Below are positions 1 to 12,583 of a DNA stretch of 64,000 bases, one piece after another. This stretch comes from Begonia masoniana (lineage: Eukaryota; Streptophyta; Magnoliopsida; Cucurbitales; Begoniaceae): assembly GCA_022432975.1 (NCBI GenBank), contig CM039512.1, positions 6,039,858 through 6,103,857 on the forward strand, written 5' to 3'. The notes under the pieces are model-generated. The model did no database searches and had not been told where the DNA came from. It worked only from the letters and a program-made list of their open reading frames with translations. Position numbers and translations under genes: made by a program. Position 1 is the first letter of the stretch. The number at the start of each line of letters is the position of its first letter.

Positions 1-1172
1 TCTGAAAACAGATTGACAAACAAGGTTTACCTATACAATAATAGAACGGTATTGGATGTTTAGACAGAATGCGATCCCATCCATCACTGAAAGAATTTCT
101 AAAAGCCCCATCTCTGTCCGTAATATATGCAAAGCCTCCAATTGCAGCAATGACCTGACAAAAGAAAGAGAAAACCTCTGGAAGTTACTGCATATGGTAA
201 TTGATATCATCCGTAAAATCTATTTGCCTGTGTTTTTAATTCTTTTAAAAAGAACTGTATTATTCACATTTCCTTTATTATCTTTTAATCCACACTTATT
301 GTCACTGAAAAAATCCATAATAAATTTCGAATATAAAGAAATTTTTTAAATCACTCACAGTTTGTACAGCAAGAAAAACAAGGAGAACATCCCTTGCCAC
401 AAAAAGTCTAAACTTCACTCTGCGCCATGAGTTGTCCTCAAACGAAATAGTTCGTAGGTGAAATTGGGCCTTGCAAGTAGTGCAATGCGAAAATGCAAAC
501 CCTTCCTAGATAATGTAACTGTCCATTAGTACATTCACATAAGAAATAAAAAATGTTACAAATAAAAACATCAATACACTATGAGTTTCATGAAACTCCA
601 AGCTACGAATTTCCATTTACCTTAACTGAACGCCAGTGATCAAGGCATGAGCGATGAACAAACTGCTGAGTCCCTTTGCATTTGCATGGGGATATCAAGT
701 CATCATCTGCATAGTCAAATAAAAGACTTTGATGATCAAAATACGAAAAATAGCAATCTATTCTGCATTTTTTACTGAAACAGAAACTTCTTTCTTGGCA
801 ATAGGAATGCATTAAAAAAAGGAAAATTCCATAATTTTGGAAAAGGGAAACCTAATATGGCATAAAGCATACTATCCCACACGGAAATTCTAAAACCTAA
901 TAAAAAAAATGTCGCACTATTTCACCATCCAAATTTCAAATTAAGCTAAAATAACAAACTGATAATAAATCAAAGTAAAAATTAAAATGTTCACCTGGTT
1001 CAGAATCGCTCTCAAGGCAGATGCGACAACACGGAATGGAGCCAGCTTCATTGTCATCCTCTTTAATCTCACTTGAGCTCCCGGGCGATAAATCCTCCTG
1101 ATTCTCAAGTAGAGGATCAGAGTCACTTGCAATTTGCGTACTCGGTGGCTCTAATTGCACTTCCCCTCTCAT
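1..1172 (-). CDS. RING-CH (MARCH-like) E3 ubiquitin ligase, C-terminus off the left edge
   Basis: A spliced minus-strand gene. The coding exons I can place are 1172-995, 706-621, 505-359 and 154-31, all with GT-AG borders and compatible phase; the next donor lies at 30-29, so the gene continues beyond the window. Exon 1 gives an acidic N-terminus and the first half of a RING-CH finger (CCRICLESDSEP). Exon 2 supplies ISPCKCKGT, VHRSCLDHW and RSVK. Exon 3 supplies FSHCTTCKAQFHLR. This is the C4HC3 order of membrane-associated RING-CH proteins, which pass ubiquitin from an E2 to membrane substrates. Exon 3 ends in a hydrophobic stretch (LFVARDVLLVFLAVQT) and exon 4 contains RILSKHPIPFYY, typical of the region around the first membrane helix in plant members. 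The ATG at 1172 lies 7 nt after a likely leader-intron acceptor. Family assignment is secure; the exact paralogue is not. Confidence 0.88.
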
Positions 1173-1640
1173 CGAAAGTCTTCAACAACAAAAGAAAAGA
1201 AAAACGAACCATTCAAAACCTTAAAAATTATATCATATGCAACCAAAATAAAAAAAACAAAAGCAATCCAGACTAAAAACAAAAAAAATCTTCAAATGAC
1301 AAAGTTTCAACAATTTCATCTCCTAAATTTCCTCTCCGAGCTCAACTAGTCTCAAAAAACCCTAAAAACCCGTCCAGATAACAACATAGAACGAACAACT
1401 GATCAGAAAAGAAATCAAACACGATCAAGATACATACAGCGATTAATACCTTGAAGCAGGAGAGAATCCAGGAAGGAAACTTCGGGAGACGGAGACCTCT
1501 ATCAAAGAGTCAGAAAAGGATGGAAATGGAGGAATTATTGATGGCTCGAGGAAAAGCTTTTCTATCGAAACTTTGGAAGACACTGGGAAGGTTGATTAAG
1601 GCCCAAAATATACATTTCCACTTCTTGGGCTGGGTCTCCT
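1173..1640 (-). promoter_or_regulatory. Leader exon, leader intron and proximal promoter of the RING-CH gene
   Basis: A likely 5' UTR intron runs from a donor at 1449 (CTTCAAG|GTATT read on the minus strand) to an acceptor just before 1179. The leader exon would lie at about 1450-1600. No clear TATA box was found. The structure is inferred from splice consensus only. Confidence 0.45.
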
Positions 1641-3668
1641 AAATTGTACAAAACGCTCCTCACAAAAGCTAAACGAGCCGACATTTGGCTCGGTCGAGGA
1701 TGAACTCGTGAGCGTAATTGATGGAATCAACTTCGCTCGTCAATCTCAATTGGGCCAAATTAGCAAACAAGTCAAACTGCGAAAAAATAAAAATGTACGA
1801 GCTCCAACTAAAATATACAATATTGTAAATAGCGATGCTGACGTTTTTACTAAGGTATATGTAACATTCTAATATCTACCACATAGTACAATATTTTTTA
1901 CTTCGAGACAAGGCGTATGAGACTTTGTTTTTGCATTTCAATCTCAAAATACCGTGTGCAATCGACGTGAGATTGCACAAATTTATCTACTCTCATACCT
2001 CTAACCCTCACATGAATTTTAGTTATAAACACTCATCTGGGCCAACATCTCTATTAACCATACTTTTGTTTTGGGTTTTGGCTCTAATATTATTTGTAGC
2101 ATCTCAATTTCTGTCGTATAGTATAATATATTTTTTTTTTGAGCTTACACTAATCAGAGAGATTTCACTTATAAACCATTGTAATGTCACTCTCATTTTC
2201 CAAGCGAGGAGAGATTATAACTATTTATTTTAATGTAATTTTTAATTTTTAATCTTCTTACTAAGATTTTTGTAGTTTCAATATTGTATTTCTAGATGTT
2301 CTTCTAATTTTTCTAGTCATAAAATTTAACAAAATACGTCCCGTGATGATTTTTTATCAGTGTTGAGTTAGTTAAGTACTTGGATGTAGTAAATTTCCTT
2401 TTTGTCTCAACTTATTTTGAAAATAAATTAAGTTTTGATTTAGTTTAAAAATTGAAAAATCGTGATTAGATACGCAGTATAGACAATAATAAAGTGCAGA
2501 AAGTAAAGAGACAGAAGATTGGTAATACAGTTTGAAAATTGCCTACGTCTGCGGAGCCACGCCAAGTTATAAAAAAGATTCACAGAATTAACAAAGTTAC
2601 AAGACACTCGGTCTAACACAAAGCAAGAATCCCTCTCATCTTTATTGCCGTCTCTTCCTAACTTTCCCAATAAATCTGTTTTTGCGAGCTCCTCTCGTCT
2701 TGAGATTGATCCCTCCCAGAATCTAAACATAACAAAATCTCCTTGTCGATGATGATTCCTCCCGGAATCTAAACGCGATAAGATCTCCTTATCGATGATG
2801 ACTCCTCCCGAAATTCAGTATAACAAGATCTGTTTGCCCACAATCAGAACTCCTCCCGAAACTGAGTTTTAATGATAATAATAAGGAAAACACATTTGAT
2901 ACCTCCAGTGACACTCGCCGTTGTCTTCGTATACAATCAATCAACACACTCAGATAATAATAAATTCCAATCATAAATAAAATGTGTAAACATTCATTCA
3001 ATAACCAAAATGAATAATCACAAAACCATACGCCAAAACATTAAGAAGAGAAGAGAAAGAATAATCATTGGTATCTGTGCTTTCAAAATAATCAAATGTG
3101 AAAAAAACAGCAACTGTTGTGTAAATTAATAATTTAAAAACGATTCAGTTATTGAAAAGAGAAATAAAAAGAATGTTAGAGAAAATGTCACTAGTAAAAG
3201 TCGTTAGTAAAAAAATTATAAATATTAAAATGAAAATACATATATTGTTTGATATCGCTTTCAGGTTGTTATGAATTCAAATATCAAAATCTCCATTTTT
3301 AAGCTAGTCAAAATTGATGTAAAAGTTGAAAATATTTGTTTGACCAAATACTTAAAATATAGTACAGCAATTCCAACGGGATCTAAGTAATCTAAAAAAT
3401 TATACTCTGCTTAAGCATTCGATGTGATATAGATAAATGAGATGATCAAAAGACTAATTCCTAATTTTTTTGGGTAAATTCAACGAAGAAAATCATCTAG
3501 AAATAACATCAAAATCGAAATGAGGCAAGGAAGCATAATTTAAGTCGAGATATATTTGTAAATTTGAAGGTAAATGAGTGAGCGTTCTTGAGAGGAGAAA
3601 ATCATTTGAGCCAATCATTAAGCATGGTTATGCATGTTGGTCGTCCGATGGCAGTAAAATCTGTGACT
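1641..3668. other. AT-rich intergenic DNA without a recognisable gene
   Basis: This stretch separates the divergently placed RING-CH and 3-ketoacyl-CoA synthase genes. It has no supported coding sequence. The only structure I see is a short tandem array at 2708-2870 (listed separately) and scattered poly(A/T) runs. ORFs near 2440-3000 are open by chance across this array. Confidence 0.6.
2708..2870. repeat. Degenerate tandem repeat, about 46-bp unit, 3.5 copies
   Basis: Units start at about 2708, 2754, 2800 and 2847. Each begins with GAT/GAC(T)CCTCCC and continues with AATCTAAAC...AAGATCTCC, with the later copies more diverged. No protein reading fits; it may be a remnant of a transposon leader or LTR. 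Confidence 0.7.
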
Positions 3669-4278
3669 TCGAGGTGAGTTTTCAGGATAATAATCCGCAG
3701 AAACAAAAGGGTATTTTCTTGGGAAAGTGAAGATTGTAGATTTTCCGAGAAAATGCAAAAGAAACATCGACCGTCTGATTTAACAGACAGAATCACATTG
3801 TGATCGTAGAAGAACATTCAAACGAGGCGGCTCGCCGTCTTTGGATACGCGTCTGCTTCGCCGCTTTCATCTATGGCTTCAAATTATACTGCCCCTCGTT
3901 TAGTTCTTTTCTTCCACTTGCTATAAAACTTCTTCCTCTTCTCTGGTTCCTATTTTTTAAAGCTTTCGTTTATCATTCCTCCCTCTCTCTCTCTCTCTCC
4001 CTCTCTCTGTTTCTAGGAGTGAGATTCCAGCTATTCGTGGTGGGATTTGGGTTTTCAGGTCAGTTTCTGGATCTGGGTTTTGATTTCATGAATTTTATGA
4101 TGTTTAATTGATTGACGTTTGAATTCTGATCTTACGCTCCATTTCTCCAAAATTCCCTTTGGTTTTCTGCTTTCTTATTTAATTTTCCGATCTGATTCTA
4201 CTGCTGCGTTGTATTTGAAAGAAAACTAGTGGGTTAGTTCCGAAAATTAGCGATTCGATCTGAAGCTGAAAATGTTCG
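3669..4278 (+). repeat. Inverted duplication, copy A (matches 38219-38789 on the minus strand)
   Basis: From GAGGTG at about 3672 to GATCTGAAGC at about 4278, this segment matches the reverse complement of 38219-38789 almost base for base. Differences are a handful of substitutions, the length of the CT-rich tract (around 3980-4010) and a 16-bp indel near 4100. It contains the promoter, first leader exon and leader-intron donor of the downstream 3-ketoacyl-CoA synthase gene. Homology ends inside that gene's leader intron. Confidence 0.93.
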
Positions 4279-4428
4279 ACTCTCGAATGGAGTTTCTATC
4301 CTGAGTTCTAGTCTGGGTTTACTCACATTGCCTGTTACATGGTTATGATTTTATATTTGATTTAATGGGTAGATCTCTTCTTCCACTCAATCTGATTGAG
4401 TTTATCTGAATTTTCTGATCAGGGAAAC
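3780..4428 (+). promoter_or_regulatory. Promoter, 5' UTR and leader intron of the 3-ketoacyl-CoA synthase gene
   Basis: A pyrimidine-rich leader with a CT microsatellite (about 3978-4010) precedes an exon ending in TTTTCAG at 4058. The likely leader intron is 4059-4422 (GTCAGT donor, CTGATCAG acceptor), and the ATG follows 6 nt later. A CTATAAAAC motif near 3920 is a plausible TATA box. Most of this region is shared with the MED9 promoter. Confidence 0.65.
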
Positions 4429-5965
4429 ATGGCAGAATCGAGGCTGAATACACCTTTAATCCCACCAACATCATCTCGAAACCTCCCAGATTTCAAAAAC
4501 TCCATCAAACTAAAATATGTCAAACTTGGTTATCACTACCTCATCACCCATGGAATGTTCCTTTTCCTCTCGCCTCTAGTGGTTCTCATTGCTGCCCAAC
4601 TATCCACTTTCTCTTTCCAAGATATTCATGTACTATGGCAGCATCTTCGATATAACTTAATTTCTGTGATTATTTGTTCAACCCTCCTTGTTTTCCTTTC
4701 AACCCTCTTCTTTCTTACTCGTCCTCGGCCTGTGTATCTTGTCAACTTCTCTTGCTACAAGCCTGAGGAGGCCAGGAAGTGCACGAAGAAGATCTTCATG
4801 GACCAATCTACGATGACCGGGACGTTTTCGGATGAGAATCTCAATTTCCAGCGGAGGATTCTCGAGAGATCTGGCCTGGGGGATTCTACTTACTTACCGG
4901 AGGCTGTTCTTAATATTCCTCCCAACCCGTCAATGAAAGAAGCGAGAAAAGAAGCCGAGGCTGTAATGTTTGGTGCCATCGATGAGCTTTTTGCGAAAAC
5001 CTCTGTTAAACCAAAAGACATTGGGATATTGATTGTGAATTGTAGCTTGTTCAATCCGACACCATCTCTCTCTGCAATGGTGATTAACCATTACAAGCTC
5101 AGAGGCAATATTGTCAGCTACAATCTGGGTGGGATGGGTTGTAGTGCAGGCCTAATCTCCATTGATCTGGCTAAGCAGCTTCTTCAGGTCCATCCCAATT
5201 CCTATGCTTTAGTAATCAGCATGGAGAACATCACTTTGAACTGGTATTTCGGAAATGATCGATCAAAGCTCGTCTCGAATTGCTTGTTTCGAATGGGAGG
5301 AGCTGCTATTCTTCTTTCGAAACAAAAGTTCGGACCAAAGAAAATCCAAATACCAACTCGTCCATACTGTTCGGACCCACAAAGGCGCCGACGATAAGTG
5401 CTTCAGCTGTGTCACCCAAGAGGAGGACTCAAACGGGAAGATCGGAGTTACCCTATCAAAGGATTTGATGGCAGTGGCAGGTGATGCGTTGAAGACGAAC
5501 ATCACCACTTTGGGACCTCTGGTTTTGCCAATGTCCGAGCAGCTTCTCTTCTTCGCAACATTAGTCGGGAAAAAAGTTTTGAAGATGAAGATCAAGCCTT
5601 ATATACCGGATTTCAAACTGGCTTTTGAACATTTCTGTATCCATGCCGGAGGGAGAGCCGTATTGGACGAACTCGAGAAGAACTTGCAGCTATCGGAGTG
5701 GCATATGGAGCCGTCGAGGATGACATTATACAGATTTGGCAACACTTCCAGCAGTTCTCTCTGGTATGAACTGGCCTACACAGAAGCCAAAGGAAGGATC
5801 AAGAAAGGAGATAGAACATGGCAGATAGCTTTCGGCTCGGGATTCAAGTGTAATAGCGCGGTGTGGAGGGCTCTTCGAACCATTGATCCGGCAAAGGAGA
5901 AGAGTCCATGGATGGAAGAGATTCACCAATTTCCGGTCCACGTTCCCAAGGTTTCGGCTATTTGA
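4429..5965 (+). CDS. KCS: Very-long-chain 3-ketoacyl-CoA synthase, with a single-base frameshift
   Basis: This is the condensing enzyme of the ER fatty acid elongase, which joins malonyl-CoA to a long acyl-CoA and supplies wax, cutin and sphingolipid chains. From the ATG at 4429, two hydrophobic helices lie at about residues 40-65 and 80-100, followed by [16 protein letters not shown]. The active-site Cys sits in LGGMGCSAG, the His in HFCIHAGGR and the Asn in [10 protein letters not shown], so the catalytic triad is complete. Overall wording resembles the KCS4/KCS11-like subgroup. One extra A in the AAA run at 5320-5322 shifts the frame after GGAAILLS. Without it the two halves form one open frame of 511 codons, the normal family length. 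It is either a recently disabled gene or a sequence error. Everything else, including the C-terminal VPKVSAI, looks intact. The coding part is intronless, as is usual for this family. Confidence 0.92.
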
Positions 5966-7399
5966 AGTTTGAAGTGAGCTCATTGGTTAGCTTTGTTCTC
6001 TCTCAATTGAGATCTTTTAGAATTTGAATTTGCCTTTAGACTAGATTAATAGATGATGATTCATTCATGGAAGGCAAGATATTTTTATTTCTCATCTTAT
6101 GAAGAATTTCTCTTTTGTATTTAAATTATGCTTTGCCATTATCATAATCTTTGCCCATTTGCACCTACATCTTATGGGTCGTAGAACCACGCAACGATCT
6201 AATTTCGATATACATTGGACTTAATCGTCATTCATTCGTTATTTTTTTCTCTGATAAATGGTCGGACCGTCGTCTATTTTTCAAATTCTACTGAGAGGTC
6301 CACTGATGTTTCTTCTTATCCTTCCAAGCGATCGAAAAATAAAGTAGTTAATATATTTAAGCTAATTACGCATTGAGTAATGCTACGTTGAAATTCTAAT
6401 CTCACAATATAACGTGGTACGTACGTGTCATTAATTCATTGATCCATGTAACCTATTAATTTAAATATTTTTATTATACCATAATAACTATATCAATGAA
6501 CGAATGTCACATAAGTGTCATGTTGTGTGATATCAAAATATAAAATTAGAATGTAAATGTATCATAATTATACCAATGAGTGAATGACACATAAGTGTCG
6601 TGTCATTGTTTCTTCCCCTTTTTTTCTTTCTTTTTTTTTTGCCTAAAAGTTCTTCAGTTTCTTAATCTTTTATTTCTCAATCTCTTTTGCTCCATCAATC
6701 TCTCTTACTCGTACAAATTATTATACTCCTTACGTTCATTCAACAATATATGTTTAAATTTACATATTTCTTACATTATTATTAATTTTATTTATATGAA
6801 TTAATATTTTTTTATTTATTTTGTAAGTTTCGTATTCATGGAAGTAATCAAATTCACACCACCTACACTTTAGTTGGTTTTGTGGTATCAAGTTATTATT
6901 TGAAATTTATTTTTAATTATTATGAATCTAAGTAAATGTAATAGAGATAATATTGATGATGATATAGAAGAATATTGAGAGTTATTTTCAACATTTTCAA
7001 TGGGACACAATTTATTAAAAGAAATTAAAATTAGTGAAAAAACTAGAAACTAGAGCTTAATGTAAATATTATATAAAAATTATGATATATTTTTGATAGT
7101 TCAAGTGACACAATTAGTATATATTTTTAAAAATATCATTTAAACGAGCAAGTATGAGATATTATACAAACACAATTAAATACTAGTGGTAGTGATATTT
7201 TTATATATTTACAAAATAGAATGAGAAAATAAATAACAAAATTTGTAGCAAAATTAGAGTTACCGTTATACTTTGTTGACAGTGAAATATTTGTAAAGTT
7301 TATGAAATAGTATGTTACTCTTAGTTTTAAATATATATCTAGAAATACAACTACAAACAATATTATTAAATTGATATGAAAAATGAATTAATTAATTTT
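5966..7399. other. KCS 3' flank and AT-rich DNA
   Basis: The 3' UTR of the 3-ketoacyl-CoA synthase gene probably ends within about 200 bp. Further right the DNA is very AT-rich. Two copies of a CAATGA..GAATG.CACATAAGTGTC word occur at about 6493-6525 and 6573-6602, an 80-bp direct duplication. The part from about 6900 may be the decayed upstream end of the hAT relic. Confidence 0.5.
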
Positions 7400-8060
7400 T
7401 TTTGCAAATGATCTTTAATGTTTACGTTTGATTTATGGAGTGCACATAATGCATTATGTCATATTAGTTGTCATTTCACATTTTATTGATAAATCTTGAC
7501 AATTAAATAAAAGAATTTTATGTGAATATACTCGCACTGGTATCACCATATGTAAATATAATGCAATGATTTTGCAAGAATATTCTATTAGAAATAGAAT
7601 TTTTAATATTACTCTTGTAATGCTAGTACTAATGATGTTGTTATTTCTCAATTTAAATATTATTTACAATTAAATATTACACATGGTTCTCTTTTTCATA
7701 TCGAATGTGTGTGTCATATTTTAAATTTGAATATTAAATATGCTATGAGTTTTATCTCTCCTCATGTAGAATTAATTACATTCATAATTTCTTACATTGT
7801 TGAGTCTAATTCAAAACAACAATAATTTAAATTTTTTGTAAAATTGTCCAACTTAAAACAAGAAAATTAAAAATCGAAGAAATAATACGTGGAATTCAAG
7901 TTAATTGATGTTGGAAAATGTTATGTTATATTTACAAGTTATTTCTGTTTTATTAAAGTGTATAATATTAATTTTGATAAATCTAGTTGTGATCTTTCTA
8001 ATATATTTATTGATTAAAAAAATCTGATGCTACAATTCAATGTTTTTGAATTTAATATCT
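7400..8060 (+). pseudogene. Decayed hAT-superfamily transposase
   Basis: No long ORF survives, but reading across frames on the plus strand gives an ordered series of hAT transposase words. These are DLWSAHNALCHIS (about 7430), a FID-like word followed by QLNKRI, EYTRTGITICKYNAMILQE (about 7530), NDVVISQFKYYLQ (about 7635), HIECVCHILNL (7697-7729), KYAMSFISPHVELI and a degenerate VEFKLIDVGKCY. The CxCHILNL block followed by a variable stretch matches the catalytic core of RICESLEEPER/DAYSLEEPER-type hAT proteins. Multiple frameshifts and stops make it a relic. I could not find a BED finger, a C-terminal dimerisation domain or terminal repeats. The assignment rests on motif order, not on a search. 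Confidence 0.68.
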
Positions 8061-9870
8061 TATTTCTCATCTTGTTCTTCAAATTTCTGTAAATTTAACA
8101 TGTATTTTTGCATATTATCGACAAATATATTAATTTAGTAATATTCTTAATAAAATATAAATTAAAAAGACTCTGATTTATGTTTAATAAGATTTCTGCT
8201 AATTTATGTATTATTCCTTTAATTACTACTAATTATGTAACACATGAAATTGTTAACTGACACAAGCACGACCTGAAATGGCCCGTGTTAGTACCCACAA
8301 AAACAGTAACTAGTGAGGTTGCTCGGATTACCGAGAACACTCAAGAGAAGCAAGTAGAAAAAGGACCAATGAACTTTAATGAACACGAAATTTGATAGAG
8401 TTCTTACCCTATTAATGGAGTACTAAACCCTGAAATAACAAGTGATAACGTGATTTGAGTGAAAAGTTATAGAATGTGATGTCCAAAAACCGTCTGATGA
8501 GCTAAGATTATAGCTCTCAGCATTCACTTCTTTCCAAGGAAAGAAATGGCGGCAATGGATATTGGTTTCAGCCCACCTTTTACTGTTTTTCTACTCTTGA
8601 AAGAGTGGAGAGAAGAATGGAGATATTGCTAAACAAGAAACCAAGGTCTTGATGAACATGAGGAGCTCTCCTCTTGGTTGTAGCCAACCAATGCAACTTA
8701 CATTCTCGACAAGATGAAAACCTTCTCAGTTTTAGCTTGAACACAAAGCTCTAATTCTCATTCATCAACATTTTTTTGCAAACACTAATAGTCATGCATT
8801 TATAAACCTAAGGTGGAATGAGTTTGAAATTCAAATTGGAGTCAAAATGGTTGTTGGAATTAATGTGATGAACGGCTAGGATGATAATTCAATTTGGATG
8901 GCCGAGATGCTCCTTAGGATTTTGATCAATTGGTGAGATGAAGTCACGTCAACCTTTCTTGATTCTTCAACTAGAAGCTTCTCCAAGTGTTCAATGGTAG
9001 TCCCCCACCTTTGGTGTAAATAAAGCTTTCTTTCCCTTTTTGCCAAGTGCAGCCGTGGGGGCCCCCTCCTCATTCAAGCTTTTCTCCATTTGATTAATCA
9101 AAACTCTAACCACCAATTAATCTATCATTTATCTAGCCCTAACATACATCCAATGCATGCATGCAATTATATATAAGTCTAATATCAGCCAATGCTACAA
9201 AAGGATAGAATTTGCCAACAAAATACAACAAAGTGGATTACACGGTTTTGTTCACGGGAAAACAAATTCCCTCTTAAGCTTGATTTTCCTTAAGCCGTGT
9301 CTTCAAAGTGAGGACATGCATACGTTGATCTTTGTCTTGTGCATTAGGATCCCAATCCAATTCTTAAAATAAGTCTTTACCTGCAAAAGAAATAAATTTA
9401 TCAGTACATAAATTAGGTAAAACTTGACCTTTACTTTGGGATCGGGTGACGGGTCTCCGAGGCATGTCATCAACTTATATTCTTCTTATGAAATGAAGTA
9501 TTCGGTTGTTATACTAAGTATTCTAGTTATAATGGATTTATTGCACCTCTACAATTTTGTATGTGTGACATATGAAATGAATTAGATATTGAAAATTATT
9601 CTATTTATTTTGTGAAATGAACTTAATATTTATTTTAAAATTCAATATCACTTTTCTTGAGACAAATATTTTTATATTTTATATTGTTTGAAAAAATATT
9701 CTACGTCATATCATATTCTTTCCATAATGATATGTAATCTTCTAACACATTCAATCTCTATTGTAACATTAAAGTCTGCTTTTAGTGCAAGTAAATGTGT
9801 GTATTAAGAATGAAAATGACGACTTGCACGTGACATCGTAGAGTCACTAATTTACATTAAAGATTGAACC
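8061..9870. other. Intergenic DNA of unclear origin
   Basis: The first part is AT-rich. From about 8265 to 9110 composition becomes more balanced and resembles transposon-derived leader DNA, but I found no conserved coding motif or paired terminal repeats. The 65-codon open frame at 8876-9073 (minus) has no recognisable features. Confidence 0.45.
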
Positions 9871-9875
9871 GACGT

Positions 9876-12578
9876 TGTAACACCCAAATTTTTTTATCAT
9901 TTAGCTTATTATAAACATTTTAATTGATGATGAGCTATATGTTGATATTAGTAAGAGAAGTATTAGGAGTGATAAGAGTTAAGTGGCTAGATAGAGAAGT
10001 TGAAAGGAATAAGGGTCAATTTCAAGTATTTAATGGAACATACACATAATGAATTGAAGAATTAGGGAAATGGTGGTAAAATAATAAAAGATAGTAGAAT
10101 AGGCAATTGGTGTACAATAGGAAGGAAAGGAAAATGGCATTGAAGAATGAAAGAGGGTTGAATGTTTGACAAAAGAAATGAAGGAACCAATAGAATTTTA
10201 GCATGAAAAGTCAAAAAAGTGATTAACCAATAAGATGTTAGTTTGAAAATTCAAGGGAATTATGGACTAATGGCAGCATTTGTTGGATTAAGACTCTGAA
10301 AGTGGTGGAAGAGTTGAAACTTTCAACGTGAAGAGAGGGCTGAAAAGGGAGAAGAAAGGAGATGTTTCACCAAGGTTCTAGAATTCTCCTTAAGTGATGA
10401 AAAGTTGATTTAAAAGATAAAATAAAATAAAAACCCTTATTTACCACCCATAAACCCACGATCTCTCTCCCTTCTTCTTGAATTCTACTTCCAGCCAAAG
10501 AACCTTACTCCCTCCTCCAAGATTTCAAGGTAAAACTTGATGATAGTTAGAATTTGTGCAAGAATTAGGGTTTATGCATGAAAAAGTGATGTTTGTTAAG
10601 TTTAGTTGAAGATTGTAAAACCCTAAGTAGGGATGCACAAAAATTGTTTCTATTTTTTTGTTATTTGGATATTTAAGGGTTTCAAATGAATTTTATTGTT
10701 AGTGGTTGATGAAAAGGAAAGGAAAGCATGAAAGTATGAAAAATAAGCAAAATCTGAAATTTTAGAGCAACTTCAAATTTTACTATTTTCCACTAATAAG
10801 TTGAGTTGCTTTTGATAAATGGATTTCAGCATGTTATATTAGACATCTTAAGGATTGTATAGCATGTTGAATCATTAAATTCGAAGGAGTATTAGATTTG
10901 TTATGAATTTTCAAAGTTGGTTGAAAATCTGTGAAGAGATTTTAGGGCAGTTTTGGTTTTTGATTTTCTGTCATTTATTGAGTTTGATTTTTTATAAATA
11001 GATTCACCAAGTGAAAATAGACATCTTAAGGATTCTATAACATGCTGAATCATTGAAAAATGTTAAAAATTCAATTCGTTATGATTTGAATTAAGAACTA
11101 TGAAGAAAGTTAAGACAAGTTTTGGTTTTGTCAAAAACTGAATGAGCTAATGATTTTTATTTGCTAAATGTATTTACCATGAGAAACTAGACACCCTAAA
11201 GTTTACATAGGCTTTTGAATCATCGAATTCGGAGGTATATACAATTTGTTATGAATTGTTGAAGTTGGATGAAAATTAGTCCACTTTGGATTAGAGAAAA
11301 CATGCATAAGTTGTTTGAACAATTTGGATTTCACTTGTATTATGGATTGTTAATCTGAATAAGGACATATATATGCTTGAATGGATGAAGAATAATTGAA
11401 TTGGGTTCAAATGGACTTGAATTGGTTTTTGAGAATTATGTGATTTGTTATGTGTTATGAAATAATATTAATATGTGATGTTATTATGATTAAATTTCAA
11501 GTTCCAAGTTTTAAGAGATCAAAGTCATTAAGTTTGCTAAGAACTCCAGGTAAGTTGGTGTTGCATGCGTGTGGTCTTCCGGCCTATGCTACAGAGTGCT
11601 AGGTGTTCATAATGTTGATAAATTGTGTGGTGTTTGGGATTGGGTAGCTTAGGTTTAAATAGCATTATTCTTTTGTTGATTTATTATGTTATAGTTGCAC
11701 TTATGTATGTTCATGTCATGTTCATGCATCATGTTTTTTTAAAGCATAGAAAATGAATTTCTCATACATATGGTTTTTTTTTATTTAATGAAAAATAAAG
11801 AAAATACTAGAGTAAAGTACGCAAATAGCTATTGTGGGTAAAGAAATTGAGTTTGGCTGTCCCGGATGTGGACTTTAAAGAAGATCATCCTACTTCCCCC
11901 AGAGTGAGTTGGTCGTCCGAATAGCGGGTTCCTAAAGTGGTACCTCCTCACTCTAGAGTCATGACCTCAATAGTTCAGAGCCACTTAAAGTAAAATAAAA
12001 CATACAGACAACATTGTTTTTACGAAAAGTTCATGCATAGCATACATTTATTCATTTACATCACTTACTAAGGAATAGACTCATAAGTAAGCTTTGTGGT
12101 GTAGGTGAAAATGTTATAGGTGAGAACTATGATCCACAGACAGAGCAGACTGACGGTTGATGTGGAGCTTCAGTGATGCGAGCTTGTGTTGCCAGACAAT
12201 TTTAACCTATGGGCATGTTTTGGTATGTGTAACATAGCGAGAGTTTAGGATTAGTTTGACATGTATATTATGATAGGTGTAGCACGTTTGGAGTGATGTG
12301 GATGTAAATAATATGATAGGTGTTACGAATTTCTTGTATGATGGTTGTATGGCACTCATTTGATGTTGTTTTGTTAAGTTTAATTTGGATGGTTTTTATG
12401 GTTTGAATGAGTGAATTATGGTCATGTGATGGTGTATATTGGAGTGAAAGTTATGGTAAAAATTTATTGGATTAGAGGTTGGTAAAAAAAAAAAATATTT
12501 ACACCTTAAACGTCCACATTTTGTGCTTAAGTCAAAAAGAATTAGGTATATGTTTTGTGGCAGCTCGGGGTCGCCACA
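9876..12578. mobile_element. Solo LTR of a Gypsy-type retrotransposon
   Basis: The segment begins TGTAACACCC and ends GGGGTCGCCACA, the same end words as the complete Gypsy LTR at 17809 (TGTAACACCC...GGGGTCGTCACA). It is 2,703 bp long, close to that LTR's 2,649 bp. It is bracketed by an exact 5-bp direct repeat, GACGT, at 9871-9875 and 12579-12583, which is the expected integrase target duplication. No primer-binding site or internal domain follows, so this is a solo LTR left by recombination between two LTRs. Internally it has only short open frames. Confidence 0.88.
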
Positions 12579-12583
12579 GACGT

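Noticed and set aside
8876..9073. 65-codon minus-strand frame starting MRRGPPRLHLAKRER
   Set aside because: No domain, no splice partners and no promoter; it lies in transposon-like DNA.
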